Shown in pieces: positions 1 through 8,956 of a stretch of DNA of 49,101 nt. Positions within the stretch are counted from its first letter, which is position 1. Each line of letters starts with the position of its first letter. A model generated the notes under the pieces. It did no database searches, was not told the DNA's origin, and saw nothing but the letters and a program-made list of their open reading frames with translations. Source of the stretch: Anaerolineales bacterium (lineage in GTDB: Bacteria; Chloroflexota; Anaerolineae; Anaerolineales; UBA4823). The stretch is taken from NCBI GenBank assembly GCA_016932955.1, contig JAFGBV010000023.1, positions 1-49,101 of the forward strand, written 5' to 3'. Position numbers and translations under genes: made by a program.

Positions 1-372
1 ATCCTGAATGCGGAGAACATCCAGTTCAGCGAGGACGATAATGTGCTCGTCCAGGGTGTGGAAGGCAGCCCGTATGCCATCGGTTACTTTGGCTATGCTT
101 ACTTTGCTGAGAACCAGGGCTCTCTGAAAGCCGTCTCTGTCAACGGTGTGGCTCCCTCTTTTGAGACTGCCGAGAGCGGCGAGTATAAGCTGGCGCGGCC
201 CCTGTTCATTTACTCAGATGCTGCCATCATGCAGAGCAAGCCCCAGGTGGCTGCTTTCATCAACTTCTTCCTCACCTATGTGAACGAAGAAATCGAAGTT
301 GTGGGTTACTTCCCCGCCAGCGACGATGCCCTGAATGGCGCCCGCCAGGCATGGCTCGACGCTATGAAGTAA
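1..372 (+). CDS. pstS: Phosphate ABC transporter substrate-binding protein PstS, C-terminal part
   Basis: Open from base 1 with no start in the window; only the last 123 residues are present. The fragment reads like the C-terminal lobe of a periplasmic or lipoprotein phosphate-binding protein: a GYFGYAYF segment, then a RPLFIY strand, then a helix with AAFINFF. Ending close to LDAMK is typical of PstS proteins in this group. The family binds orthophosphate outside the membrane and delivers it to PstCAB. Genes for the permeases, the ATPase and PhoU follow directly on the same strand, which makes the assignment firm despite truncation. A strong hairpin follows the stop codon (394-430). The signal peptide and most phosphate ligands lie outside the window. 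Confidence 0.9.
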   Translation: MLNAENIQFSEDDNVLVQGVEGSPYAIGYFGYAYFAENQGSLKAVSVNGVAPSFETAESGEYKLARPLFIYSDAAIMQSKPQVAAFINFFLTYVNEEIEVVGYFPASDDALNGARQAWLDAMK

Positions 373-393
373 AGTAACCTTATACTCTACTGA

Positions 394-430
394 TGAGGTG
401 CTGTGGGTGGAATCTGCTCACAGCACCTCA
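394..430 (+). terminator. Perfect 12-bp hairpin between pstS and pstC
   Basis: Bases 394-405 (tgaggtgctgtg) and 419-430 (cacagcacctca) are exact reverse complements with a 13-base loop. No T-run follows, so this is not a classic intrinsic terminator. A stem between the binding-protein gene and its permease genes commonly protects or attenuates mRNA, so that binding protein is made in excess. That role is inferred here. Confidence 0.75.
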
Positions 431-451
431 AGTTGCCAAAACATCAATGCT

Positions 452-1408
452 ATGGAAAGTCAAATAGATATGCCACATGTGGATTCGAAAGGTCAAGCCT
501 CTGATCGCTACAGTTTGCATAAGCGTCTGCGCCTGGGAGAAACTTTCATTCAAGGCTTTTTGTTTTTCTGTGGAGCATTTTCTATTCTTACTACCTTGGG
601 GATCGTATATGAGGTTGGCAAAGAAGCGCTCCTGTTCTTCCGCAATCCTGAGGTCAACCTGTGGAAATTCTTCACCGGCATTAAGTGGCAACCACAAGCC
701 TCTGAATTTGGAATCTTGCCATTAGTCAATGCCACTCTGATGACCACTTTCTTTGCTATGCTGGTTGCTATACCGCTTGGCATGTGTGTGGCGATCTATC
801 TGAGCGAATACGCCTCGCAGCGCACCCGCAGCTTGCTCAAACCGATCCTGGAGATTCTTGCTGGCATTCCCACCGTGGTGTATGGTTATTTCGCCCTGAC
901 GTTTATGACCCCCCTGCTCCGGGCGATCTTTGGCCGTGATGTGGTGGATATCTACAACACCGCCTCGGCAGGCCTGGTGATGGGCATCCTGATCTTGCCA
1001 TTGATTAGCTCGATGAGTGAAGATGCCCTCTCGGCTGTACCGCGCTCTTTGCGCGAAGCCGCTTACGGCTTAGGTGCGACCAAGCTGGAGACAGCGGTTC
1101 GGGTTGTCTTGCCCGCCGCGATCTCTGGCCTGGCTGCCGCCTTCATCATCGGCATCTCGCGTGCCATCGGTGAGACGATGATCGTCGCCCTGGCCTCCGG
1201 CGCCGGTCCGAATTTCACCTTGAATCCATTTAAAGGTGCCGAGACGATGACTGGCCACATTGTGCGTATCTCTGGCGGAGATCTGAGCTACAACTCGATC
1301 GACTACAACAGCCTGTTTGCTATTGGCATCCTGCTGTTCTTCATCACTTTGCTGCTCAACATCATCAGCCAGCGTATCGTTCGCCGCTTCCGCGAGGTGT
1401 ACGAATGA
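452..1408 (+). CDS. pstC: Phosphate ABC transporter permease PstC
   Basis: Inner-membrane permease that, with PstA, forms the phosphate channel. The 318-residue protein has a first membrane segment ([19 protein letters not shown]) and then the binding-protein-dependent transport domain. The EAA loop that contacts the ATPase is visible as [16 protein letters not shown] followed by the ISRAIGETM motif typical of PstC. The reading frame is open further upstream to a GTG at 398, but that codon lies inside the 394-430 hairpin, so ATG 452 is preferred, with ATG 470 a close alternative. No strong ribosome site is visible for either. The end overlaps pstA by four bases (ATGA), implying translational coupling. 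Confidence 0.93.
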   Translation: MESQIDMPHVDSKGQASDRYSLHKRLRLGETFIQGFLFFCGAFSILTTLGIVYEVGKEALLFFRNPEVNLWKFFTGIKWQPQASEFGILPLVNATLMTTFFAMLVAIPLGMCVAIYLSEYASQRTRSLLKPILEILAGIPTVVYGYFALTFMTPLLRAIFGRDVVDIYNTASAGLVMGILILPLISSMSEDALSAVPRSLREAAYGLGATKLETAVRVVLPAAISGLAAAFIIGISRAIGETMIVALASGAGPNFTLNPFKGAETMTGHIVRISGGDLSYNSIDYNSLFAIGILLFFITLLLNIISQRIVRRFREVYE

Positions 1409-2682
1409 ACCAACCAGAAAATAGCCTTCCTACTGGTCAAAGTGCCCTCAGCCCGGTGTTTGAAGCCAACTTGCCAGGTCGCCACCGCCAGGGGCGCCTG
1501 TGGAAGCTGGCTTTCCAACTTGCAACCCTGGTTGGCATCATCTTTCTGACCCTGCTGCTTTACAATATCATCAACCAGAGTTTTGGCTATGTGGCTTTTG
1601 AGGATGAAGTGCCCCCGGCTAGCCTGGCAATGAATGGCATCCCCTTAGAAGACCTGGACCAGGATACTTTGATCAAGATTTTGCAGGACAATATCTCGCA
1701 GGGCCTGCTGCGCAAACTGGAAAACGATCAGCCGCTTGCCGAGCGCAGCCGTGAAGACGTGTATGCGCTGGTACTGGAGAATGTTGTCGAGCCCAATGTT
1801 GTTGAAACCTGGACGCTGGTTGAATCGATCTTCCAGCGCGCCAAGATCCAGGCTGAGTTGGCGGAGGAATCCCCACAGGCCTATCTGCGCTTCACCAATT
1901 GGCTTGATACCCAGTTCTTAAGCTCTTCCCAATCATCTGACCCGCTCAAAGCTGGGGTGCGCACAGCGATCCTTGGCTCGTTATGGACGATTGCCATAAC
2001 CATACTGGTGGCCTTTCCGCTAGGGGTTGGCGCGGCTATTTACCTGGAGGAATATGCAGCCAATAACTGGCTCAACCGTGTGATCCAAACCAATATTAAC
2101 AACTTAGCTGGTGTGCCATCGATCATCTATGGAATGTTAGGGCTTGCTGTCTTTGTCCGCACCCTGGTGCAGTTCACCAGCGGGGCAGTCTTTGGCGTGG
2201 TTGATCCTGCAACAACCGCTAATGGGCGCACAATCCTGTCGGCGGGGTTGACTCTGGCGTTGTTGGTCCTCCCATTGGTTATTATCAATGGGCAAGAGGC
2301 AGTCCGCGCCGTTCCCAATTCGTTGCGTCAGGCCAGCTATGGGGTTGGCGCTACCAAATGGCAAACCGTCTGGCATCATGTGCTGCCGAATGCCATGCCG
2401 GGTATCCTCACCGGCACTATCCTGGCAGTCTCGCGTGCCATTGGCGAGACCGCGCCGCTGGTGGTTGTGGGCGCGGCTACATTTATCAATATGGATCCGG
2501 ATGGCCCATTTGCCCAATTCACCACCTTGCCGATCCAGATCTACCAGTGGACTGCTCGCCCGCAGGGTGAATTCCGCAATATGGCTGCAGCTGCCATTCT
2601 GGTGCTGCTGGTCTTGTTATTGAGTCTGAACGCTGCTGCCATTATGCTGCGCAATCGTTTCAGAAGAGCAGGAGAGTTATGA
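1405..2682 (+). CDS. pstA: Phosphate ABC transporter permease PstA with large extracytoplasmic insertion
   Basis: Second permease subunit of the phosphate importer. At 425 residues it is clearly longer than the usual PstA of roughly 280-300. A first membrane helix at about residues 36-56 is followed by a hydrophilic, acidic stretch of about 120 residues (60-182) before the transport domain begins near [12 protein letters not shown]. The EAA loop is seen as [16 protein letters not shown], followed by [12 protein letters not shown]. The segment between the first helix and the domain should face outside, so it may contact PstS. The start overlaps pstC and the end overlaps pstB, both by four bases. 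Function is sure; the role of the insertion is unknown. Confidence 0.93.
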   Translation: MNQPENSLPTGQSALSPVFEANLPGRHRQGRLWKLAFQLATLVGIIFLTLLLYNIINQSFGYVAFEDEVPPASLAMNGIPLEDLDQDTLIKILQDNISQGLLRKLENDQPLAERSREDVYALVLENVVEPNVVETWTLVESIFQRAKIQAELAEESPQAYLRFTNWLDTQFLSSSQSSDPLKAGVRTAILGSLWTIAITILVAFPLGVGAAIYLEEYAANNWLNRVIQTNINNLAGVPSIIYGMLGLAVFVRTLVQFTSGAVFGVVDPATTANGRTILSAGLTLALLVLPLVIINGQEAVRAVPNSLRQASYGVGATKWQTVWHHVLPNAMPGILTGTILAVSRAIGETAPLVVVGAATFINMDPDGPFAQFTTLPIQIYQWTARPQGEFRNMAAAAILVLLVLLLSLNAAAIMLRNRFRRAGEL

Positions 2683-3479
2683 ACATGCTGCCCACATCAC
2701 AAAATAGTGCGGTCGAAACCCGCGGCCTGAACATATACTATGGGGACTTCTTGGCCGTTAAGGATGTCAACCTGAGCATCGAGCGCCAGAAAGTAACTGC
2801 CATCATCGGCCCTTCGGGTTGTGGCAAGAGCACCATGCTGCGTTCCTTTAATCGCATGAATGAATTGACACTCACCGCGCGCACTGAAGGGCTGGTGCTG
2901 TTCATGGGACAGAACATCTACCATCCTGATGTAGATCCGGTTGAAGTTCGCCGCCGCGTGGGTATGGTTTTTCAAAAGCCCAATCCCTTCCCCAAGAGTA
3001 TCTACGAGAATGTCGCTTGGGGCGCGCGGTTGAATGGTTTCAAGCCGGGCCTGGGCCGCCCAGACATGGATGAATGGGTCGAGACCTGCCTGCGCAAGGC
3101 TGCCTTGTGGGATGAGGTCAAAGATAAGCTGCACCAGAGCGGCCTGTCCCTCTCTGGTGGGCAGCAGCAGCGGCTGTGCATCGCCCGGGCGATTGCCATC
3201 CGCCCTGAGATTATCTTGATGGATGAGCCTGCCTCAGCGCTTGACCCGATTGCCACGCTGAAGATCGAAGAATTGATGCGGGAATTGGCCAAAGATTATA
3301 CAATTATCGTAGTTACCCACAATATGCAGCAAGCGGCGCGCGTCTCGGATTACACCGCCTTCTTTACCATGGATTCTGACCGTGCTGGCATGCTGGTGGA
3401 ATACGGTCCTACAGCGCATATCTTTACCACCCCCAGTGACCCGCGCACCGAGGGGTATATCACTGGACGATTTGGATAA
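2679..3479 (+). CDS. pstB: Phosphate ABC transporter ATP-binding protein PstB
   Basis: ATPase that powers phosphate import. The 266 residues contain Walker [10 protein letters not shown] (44-52), a Q-loop at VFQKPNPFP (98-106), the ABC signature LSGGQ (158-162), Walker B IILMDEP (178-184) and the switch histidine in VVTHN (His214). VFQKPNPFP is characteristic of PstB. Length is normal for the family. The ATG overlaps the pstA stop, and a GGAG stands just upstream at the end of pstA, so coupling within the pst operon is expected. The phoU-arsC fusion starts five bases after the stop. Confidence 0.96.
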   Translation: MNMLPTSQNSAVETRGLNIYYGDFLAVKDVNLSIERQKVTAIIGPSGCGKSTMLRSFNRMNELTLTARTEGLVLFMGQNIYHPDVDPVEVRRRVGMVFQKPNPFPKSIYENVAWGARLNGFKPGLGRPDMDEWVETCLRKAALWDEVKDKLHQSGLSLSGGQQQRLCIARAIAIRPEIILMDEPASALDPIATLKIEELMRELAKDYTIIVVTHNMQQAARVSDYTAFFTMDSDRAGMLVEYGPTAHIFTTPSDPRTEGYITGRFG

Positions 3480-3484
3480 AAACA

Positions 3485-4615
3485 ATGTCACCCTTTTCTA
3501 CTCGCGAAACGTTTGATCGTCAATTACACGGCTTGCTGGAGCAGGTGCTTGTGCTTGGTAGCATGGTTGAGCAGGCCATTCAGCAATCGGTGAGCGCCTT
3601 GCAACGTCACGATCTTGTCGCCGCCCGGCGCATCTACACCAGTGATTACCGCATCAACGAAAAGCGTTATGCGATTGAAAGTGAATGTGTCACCCTGATC
3701 GCCACCCAGCAGCCAATGGGCCGCGATGTGCGTTTCCTGGCTGCCATCCTCGAGATTATCACCGAGCTGGAGCGCATTGGGGACTACGCCAAGGGAATCA
3801 GCAAGATCAACTTGCTGATTACGGAAGAAGTGGAAGATCCGACAATTTTCCACGATCTGCAGAAGATGTCTGAGCTTGGCTTGTCAATGCTGCGCCGCGC
3901 CCTGGATGCTTTTGTGGCTAACGATGTTCACACCGCCCGTGCTATTCCGGCGGATGATGACGAAGTAGATCATTTATACAATCGAGTCTATCGCGAGCTG
4001 ATCCGCCGGATGATCATTGACATCACCTCTGCCGATCACGCCAATCATCTGATGTGGGCTGCCCACAACCTGGAGCGCATGGCAGATCGGGTGATCAACA
4101 TCTGCGAGCGGATTGTGTATGTTTCCACCGGTCAGGTGAAAGAGCTGGATATCACCGACGGAATTGAGTTGACCAACAGTGCCTCGGTTGCCCCTGGCTC
4201 TCTTCCCAAAGTTCTCTTCCTTTGCACGCATAACTCGGCCCGTAGCCAGATGGCTGAGGCTTTTCTGCGCCAACATGCTGCCGATCGGTTTGAAGTTCAT
4301 AGCGCCGGGCTGGAGCCTGGTGGAATCAATCCTTATACCGTGCGGGTGATGGAAGAGCTTGGCTTGAGCATGGCTGGTCATCGTTCAAAGGCTTTGACCG
4401 AATACCTGGGAAAGGCTCACTTTGCCTATCTCATCACCGTATGCGATCGCGCCGAGCAGCAGTGCCCTGTTTTCCCTGGCATGGGCACCCGCCTGCATTG
4501 GTCTTTTGAAGATCCCTCTGCCGTAACCGGCAGTGAGGATGCAAAGCTTGCCATATTCCGCCAGGTGCGTGACGAAATCCAGGCCAGAATACTTGCTTGG
4601 TTGGCCTCTCTGTAG
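3485..4615 (+). CDS. phoU: PhoU-ArsC fusion: phosphate signalling regulator joined to thioredoxin-type arsenate reductase
   Basis: Two full domains in one frame of 376 residues. Residues 1-220 are PhoU, the three-helix-bundle repeat protein that damps PstSCAB uptake and Pho signalling; the paired metal-binding motifs show as ELERIGDYA (94-102) and NLERMADR (195-202). After a Ser/Pro linker, residues 243-376 match the low-molecular-weight phosphatase fold of ArsC. The loop CTHNSAR holds the CX5R nucleophile (Cys247, Arg253). A second cysteine pair, Cys320 and Cys327, has the Cx6C spacing of thioredoxin-linked arsenate reductases, and Asp343-Pro344 fits the general acid. All catalytic residues look intact, so reduction of arsenate entering through Pst is the likely extra job. 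There is no stop or frameshift between the halves. Confidence 0.92.
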   Translation: MSPFSTRETFDRQLHGLLEQVLVLGSMVEQAIQQSVSALQRHDLVAARRIYTSDYRINEKRYAIESECVTLIATQQPMGRDVRFLAAILEIITELERIGDYAKGISKINLLITEEVEDPTIFHDLQKMSELGLSMLRRALDAFVANDVHTARAIPADDDEVDHLYNRVYRELIRRMIIDITSADHANHLMWAAHNLERMADRVINICERIVYVSTGQVKELDITDGIELTNSASVAPGSLPKVLFLCTHNSARSQMAEAFLRQHAADRFEVHSAGLEPGGINPYTVRVMEELGLSMAGHRSKALTEYLGKAHFAYLITVCDRAEQQCPVFPGMGTRLHWSFEDPSAVTGSEDAKLAIFRQVRDEIQARILAWLASL

Positions 4616-4740
4616 CTGTTGTTGCTCTTTCTTGAACAGGTAGCCTGCTATGTGCTTCCTCTCAATTGGGAGCATGCCGGTTCCCTCCATGGCAGCAGCG
4701 TGGCGGGCAGTCACATCCCGTGATATTGGTTGAGCCTTGC

Positions 4741-6087
4741 TTACCAATTGGTCTGACTGGCGCGAATAGCCAGCCCTGCAGTGACGCTGCTAAATGTATT
4801 TGATTGTTTGATGCGCTCGCGCCCAAAGATCCCTGCCAGCATATTCGTAAAGGTAGGAATACTGGATGACCCCCCGGTTTTGACAACCGCATCGATCTGC
4901 TCTGGTTTTAGGCCAGATGCTGCAACAGTATCCAGGAGTGTTTGGCGAATTTTCTCCTGCTGCGCCTGGATATCCTGCTCGAATTGGGTGCGGGTATATA
5001 GCTCCCAAAGATCAATGCCCTGGTCTTTTAAGCTGATAACAGCAGCCCCCTGATCTGAGAGTGCAATCTTCGCGTTTTCCACCTGGTTGTAGAAAGAGAA
5101 CGCGAGGTCGTTGAAGATCAGCATTTGCAGTGTCCTCAAGCGCGCTGGAGCTATGCCAGCTTGAATGGCCTGCTGCAAATTTTGACGCGCCAGCGGGGTG
5201 CTCAGTTCGGGCAAGGCAATCCAATCCGGCACCGCGTTGATCAGTTCCAGGAGTTTGGGCTGGTGTTGAACTTGCCCCAGCCCAAAGTGTTGCAGCAGGC
5301 GTTTCTCGATGATTGCCCGGTCAAAATCGCTTCCTGCGATGCCAATTCCCCCGCTGGCGTATACCCGTCGTTGCTGGTCATCACCCAGGCGCATGATGGC
5401 AATATCTAGTGTGCCGCCTCCGAAATCGAAGATCAGCACATTCTGGGGCTGCTCAAGCGTTCTCTCATAGTAAAGCGCCGCGGCAATCGGCTCAAGCTCA
5501 AATTGCACTTCTGTAAAACCTGCTTCAAGAGCTGCCTGACGTAGCGTATTCTCGCCTTGTTGGTCTAGCACTGGCGAGTCGGAAAACTTAACCGGGCGCC
5601 CCAATACCACCCCCTGGATTTCCTCTCCCAACAATGTTTCGGCGCGTTTTTTAAGTGCTTGTAAATAGACCTGGATCAAATCCCGGGTTGTGTAGTATCT
5701 ATTGAAGATGTGTGTGCCCGAATAACTGCTGGCCTCGCCACCCTTGCGCAGGGTGGTTTTAAGCTGCTGTAGCAATCTTCCCGGCTTGAGCTCGTCGACT
5801 TCAACAAAGATATCACGGACGTAGAACATATCTGCGCCACGGTATTCGATCTCACCCGCCCATTTCTTAACATACTTATGCATCCGGTTAACGTTCTGGC
5901 GATAATATAGCTCAATCGCCTCCTGACCGATGAATTGTTTTTCATCCCGGGTGATATATAAGATGGTTTTGACTACCTCAGGAATTGCATTGTGCTGGTC
6001 TATGGGCAGCAGCCTGACTTTTCGTCCATCGCTGATGGCGACGCCAGAATTAGAAGTTCCAAAATCAAGACCAACGGTCAGCCCCAT
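4741..6087 (-). CDS. Short Hsp70/actin-fold ATPase (YegD-like)
   Basis: A 448-residue Hsp70-family protein made mostly of the nucleotide-binding domain. The phosphate-1 motif is GLDFGTSNS (6-14), phosphate-2 is FDFGGGTLDIA (220-230) and the adenosine motif is TGGSSSIP (404-411). Classic DnaK is about 640 residues; here the substrate-binding domain is absent or replaced by a helical stretch around 300-400, as in YegD-like proteins. The start at 6087 is chosen because the motif begins there and AGAGG precedes it; an upstream in-frame extension runs into the neighbouring gene. It lies 28 bases after the GyrA-propeller-like gene, so the two are probably co-transcribed. Its client is unknown. Confidence 0.85.
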   Translation of the reverse strand: MGLTVGLDFGTSNSGVAISDGRKVRLLPIDQHNAIPEVVKTILYITRDEKQFIGQEAIELYYRQNVNRMHKYVKKWAGEIEYRGADMFYVRDIFVEVDELKPGRLLQQLKTTLRKGGEASSYSGTHIFNRYYTTRDLIQVYLQALKKRAETLLGEEIQGVVLGRPVKFSDSPVLDQQGENTLRQAALEAGFTEVQFELEPIAAALYYERTLEQPQNVLIFDFGGGTLDIAIMRLGDDQQRRVYASGGIGIAGSDFDRAIIEKRLLQHFGLGQVQHQPKLLELINAVPDWIALPELSTPLARQNLQQAIQAGIAPARLRTLQMLIFNDLAFSFYNQVENAKIALSDQGAAVISLKDQGIDLWELYTRTQFEQDIQAQQEKIRQTLLDTVAASGLKPEQIDAVVKTGGSSSIPTFTNMLAGIFGRERIKQSNTFSSVTAGLAIRASQTNW

Positions 6088-6115
6088 GAATACCTCTTCG
6101 CGGTTGACTGTGTAC

Positions 6116-7330
6116 TCACAGGCTTTGGGGAAGGGAGAACGATGTAAACGCAGTGATCTCAGCCTCCGAATGGATGGCTCCGCTCCCAAACAGGCTCTGG
6201 ATGGCATGGAGTGTGATTCGTCCGCTGCTTTCCAATACGATCCCCCAATCTTTTTCATTAACTGCTGCAGCTCCTACCACTCGCACGCCACTTTCACGGC
6301 GTTGCTGCGAATACAGTGACTGGCCTCGCACGCGTAGCGCCCTGGATGGTTCAATGACATCGGCGTTGCGGTGGATGACTTTGCCGACCTGGGTTACAAC
6401 CAGGATTGAGCGCTCATGATCCAAAATGAAGGCCGCCACAAGGTGATCTGTCATCCCCAGCCGCATGGCCTCTTCGATGGAAAAGTGCAGCCCTTCAATG
6501 TCCAGGCAGGCCAAATAGCCCTCCCAGCTCACCAGTACAAGCTGATCTGCCTTACCGCAGAGAGCCAGCTCAAAGGTGGCATCAGCAGATTGTTTGATAC
6601 CCACCCCAATATAGTGGTTTGCCAGGATCGTCTCTACCATTGCTGCCCCGATTTTCTTGACGAATCCCTTGCGGCTGACTTGCACAAGGGATTCAGCAAA
6701 TGGCATTTTAGAGATCGGCCGGATACAAGCCAGGGATTCACCTGGGTTTGGCGCATGCGGGATCGGTGCAGTCTCCCATCCAACCTTCGCTTCCTGGTCA
6801 TTTCCAGCTTGCTGGGCAAGAGGTAGCATCGCGGCTGGCAAGGTGGCAATTCGGCCTGAGGTGAAGATGAATAAGAGCTCTTCCATAGAACGAACTGCCA
6901 ATAAACGCGGCCGCTCTGCTGCGGCAACGGGCGGCCCTTGCAAGCAGCCAAGAACCTCGCCGTCTGTCAGCCCCTGCGCGGCGAGCTCATAGCGCAACAC
7001 CTGACCCTGCTCATTGTAGATGAGCACACTGATAGTCTCTTGTTCCGTTGCAGAGATGTGCTCGCTCGGTTCTGCCGGTAAGTCGCTGGGAATTTGGCTG
7101 CTTGACTGGCGCTTGAGCAGCTCGATCTGATACTCCAGATGGGCAATCCGTCTCTCGTATTCCTCCACACGCTTCCCGGTCATGAGGGCGATGTTCTCTG
7201 CCAGCAATTCCTCGTTGCGCTCGCTGAGCTCGTGCAGCCGGTTGGCAATATAGCGCATGATTAGCGCTGCCGAAGCCGGGCGTTCTTGCACTTCTTGGAT
7301 CCATTCTTCGATCTTTTCTGGCGTAATCAT
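6116..7330 (-). CDS. Orphan GyrA C-terminal-like beta-propeller protein with N-terminal coiled coil
   Basis: A 404-residue protein without topoisomerase catalytic parts. Residues 24-76 form a strongly charged helical, probably coiled-coil segment (LSERNEELLAEN and REYQIELLKRQ-type heptads). From about residue 95 there are repeated strands such as VLIYNEQGQVLRYEL, LLFIFTSGRIATL, LVQVSRKGFVKKI and ILVVTQVGKVIHR, which resemble the blades of the GyrA/ParC C-terminal propeller. In gyrase that propeller wraps DNA; here the canonical GyrA box is not visible. It is the first gene of a pair with the Hsp70-type ATPase. DNA binding is a guess from fold resemblance. The family is unusual as a stand-alone gene. 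Confidence 0.7.
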   Translation of the reverse strand: MITPEKIEEWIQEVQERPASAALIMRYIANRLHELSERNEELLAENIALMTGKRVEEYERRIAHLEYQIELLKRQSSSQIPSDLPAEPSEHISATEQETISVLIYNEQGQVLRYELAAQGLTDGEVLGCLQGPPVAAAERPRLLAVRSMEELLFIFTSGRIATLPAAMLPLAQQAGNDQEAKVGWETAPIPHAPNPGESLACIRPISKMPFAESLVQVSRKGFVKKIGAAMVETILANHYIGVGIKQSADATFELALCGKADQLVLVSWEGYLACLDIEGLHFSIEEAMRLGMTDHLVAAFILDHERSILVVTQVGKVIHRNADVIEPSRALRVRGQSLYSQQRRESGVRVVGAAAVNEKDWGIVLESSGRITLHAIQSLFGSGAIHSEAEITAFTSFSLPQSL

Positions 7331-7378
7331 GGGTGCCTGTTGGATGATCTTGGGTGATAGATGAGCATTGACCTATGG

Positions 7379-7384
7379 ATTATA
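7379..7384 (-). promoter_or_regulatory. Candidate -10 box for the propeller/Hsp70 operon
   Basis: The reverse strand reads TATAAT here, about 49 bases before the ATG at 7330. No good -35 is seen. It is divergent from the 7462 box. Confidence 0.45.
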
Positions 7385-7461
7385 ACCGTGATTGTGCTCT
7401 CTTTCTGCACATGATTCAATGTGACCATACCCTCACAATGATCTCACACCTGAGACTGCGG

Positions 7462-7467
7462 TATAAT
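7462..7467 (+). promoter_or_regulatory. Candidate -10 box for the mutase subunit/meaB operon
   Basis: Exact TATAAT, 33 bases ahead of the ATG at 7501. The -35 region is weak. The predicted start of transcription is near 7474, leaving a short leader that ends in a GGAG ribosome site (7492-7495). Confidence 0.5.
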
Positions 7468-7500
7468 GACGCCAAATACCCATTGATTGCTGGAGATGCT

Positions 7501-7911
7501 ATGACGGAGAAGAAAATCAGAGTTTTGGTTGCCAAGCCAGGCCTGGACGGTCATGATCGCGGAGCTAAGGTGGTCGCGCGCGCTTTGCGCGATGCAGGTA
7601 TGGAGGTGATCTATACCGGTTTGCGTCAAACCCCGGAGATGATTGCCGAAGCTGCATTGCAGGAAGATGTGGACGCGGTGGGCCTTTCCATCCTGTCGGG
7701 TGCTCATATGGCGCTTGCGCCGCGTATCCTGGAGCTTCTCAAAGCCAATGGGCAGGATCAGGTGCGCGTTTTCATCGGCGGGATCATTCCTGATGAGGAT
7801 GTGCCTGCGCTGCTGGAGATGGGCGTGGCTGGGGTCTATGGCCCAGGCACGTTAACTGAAACCATTGTGGATGATATCCGCAAGGCCGTATGGGGTACAC
7901 CGGTAGCGTGA
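7501..7911 (+). CDS. Methylmalonyl-CoA mutase small subunit / cobalamin-binding domain protein
   Basis: A 136-residue stand-alone B12-binding domain. The signature DGHDRG (16-21) supplies the lower-axial histidine (His18), with the downstream SILSG (63-67) and IGG (92-94) elements of the mutase-type Rossmann fold. It pairs with a separate catalytic large subunit to interconvert (R)-methylmalonyl-CoA and succinyl-CoA or a related acyl-CoA pair; no large subunit lies in this window. The open frame extends upstream to 7375, but GGAG precedes ATG 7501 and homology begins there. It is followed eight bases later by meaB, the chaperone of this enzyme class. The exact mutase (methylmalonyl-, ethylmalonyl- or isobutyryl-CoA) cannot be told from this domain alone. 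Confidence 0.9.
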   Translation: MTEKKIRVLVAKPGLDGHDRGAKVVARALRDAGMEVIYTGLRQTPEMIAEAALQEDVDAVGLSILSGAHMALAPRILELLKANGQDQVRVFIGGIIPDEDVPALLEMGVAGVYGPGTLTETIVDDIRKAVWGTPVA

Positions 7912-7918
7912 GGCAGCA

Positions 7919-8956
7919 TTGACCAATATCGGCAACTTGATCCATGCCGTTCTGGCTGGCGAGCGGTTGGCTCTCTCGCGTGCGCTCTCGCAGGTGGAGA
8001 ATGGAACACAAGCGGGTCGCCAGATGTTGACTGCCTTGTTTCCCCACACTGGTCAAGCGCACCTAATTGGTGTAACCGGCGCTCCAGGTACGGGGAAATC
8101 CTCGTTAGTGAATATGCTGGCGCGTCATTTCCGCCAGCCGCCTGCTGGGCAAGAACCGCGCCGTGTGGCGATTGTCGCAGTCGATCCCTCTAGCCCTTTC
8201 AGCGGTGGCGCTATCCTGGGTGACCGCATTCGCATGCGTGACCTGGCTGGCGACGCGGGTGTTTTCATCCGCTCTATGGCTTCGCGCGGCTCGCTAGGGG
8301 GCCTCGCCAGTGCCACCGCTGGTGTGGTGCAGATTTATGATGCTGCTGGCTTCGATGTGGTGTTGATAGAGACGGTTGGCGTGGGGCAGGCGGAAGTTGA
8401 TATCGCCCGCCTGGCGCATACCACCATCGTCATCGAAGCGCCCGGGCTGGGTGATGATATCCAGGCCATTAAGGCTGGTATCCTGGAGATTGCCGATATC
8501 CTGGTGGTGAACAAGGCGGATCATCCCGGTGTGGATAGCACCGAGCGCGCCCTGCGCGGGATGTTAGAGCTTGCCCACCCCGGGCAGCGCCAGTTTCTTC
8601 ACCACAACCGCTTGGAAACAGTGCCCGCACACGCCTCCCAGCCCTCATCCGATGCCCATTTGTGGATTCCGCCGATCCAGCGCACCATCGCCACAGAAGG
8701 CACTGGCATCCCCGAATTAGCACAGGCTATTGCACAACACCTGGCTCACCTTCAGCAGAGCGGCGCATGGCACCAGCGCGAGCGTTCCCGGTTGCAGGCA
8801 GAATTGGATTTGCTCTTGCAAGAAACGCTGGTTGCTAGGTGGCGGGAAACTGTAACGGAGGCTGAATATCAGGCTATGTTGGACAACCTGGTTCAGCGAA
8901 AAATCTCTCCCCACCAGGCTGTTCAGGCTTTATTGAATGGGGGTCTGGTAAGATGA
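7919..8956 (+). CDS. meaB: MeaB/ArgK-type GTPase, methylmalonyl-CoA mutase chaperone
   Basis: G3E-family P-loop GTPase of 345 residues that guards B12 loading and reactivation of methylmalonyl-CoA mutase. Walker A is GAPGTGKSS (54-62); VDPSSPFSGGAILGDRIRM is the hallmark MeaB stretch, ETVGVGQAEVD is the switch region and NKAD gives guanine specificity. The start is TTG 7919, placed eight bases after the mutase-subunit stop, with a GAGG just upstream; no suitable ATG is found nearby. The stop overlaps the start of the next gene by four bases. Its position directly after the cobalamin subunit supports the mutase-chaperone role over the older ArgK lysine/arginine/ornithine transport label. Confidence 0.94.
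   Translation: MTNIGNLIHAVLAGERLALSRALSQVENGTQAGRQMLTALFPHTGQAHLIGVTGAPGTGKSSLVNMLARHFRQPPAGQEPRRVAIVAVDPSSPFSGGAILGDRIRMRDLAGDAGVFIRSMASRGSLGGLASATAGVVQIYDAAGFDVVLIETVGVGQAEVDIARLAHTTIVIEAPGLGDDIQAIKAGILEIADILVVNKADHPGVDSTERALRGMLELAHPGQRQFLHHNRLETVPAHASQPSSDAHLWIPPIQRTIATEGTGIPELAQAIAQHLAHLQQSGAWHQRERSRLQAELDLLLQETLVARWRETVTEAEYQAMLDNLVQRKISPHQAVQALLNGGLVR

Noticed and set aside
398..451. GTG start of pstC at 398
   Set aside because: It lies inside the perfect hairpin, and the added residues do not look like a membrane-protein start.
4616..4740. Terminator between the phoU fusion and the Hsp70-like gene
   Set aside because: I found only a short accaattggt palindrome at the stop codon and no stem with a T-run, so no terminator is reported.
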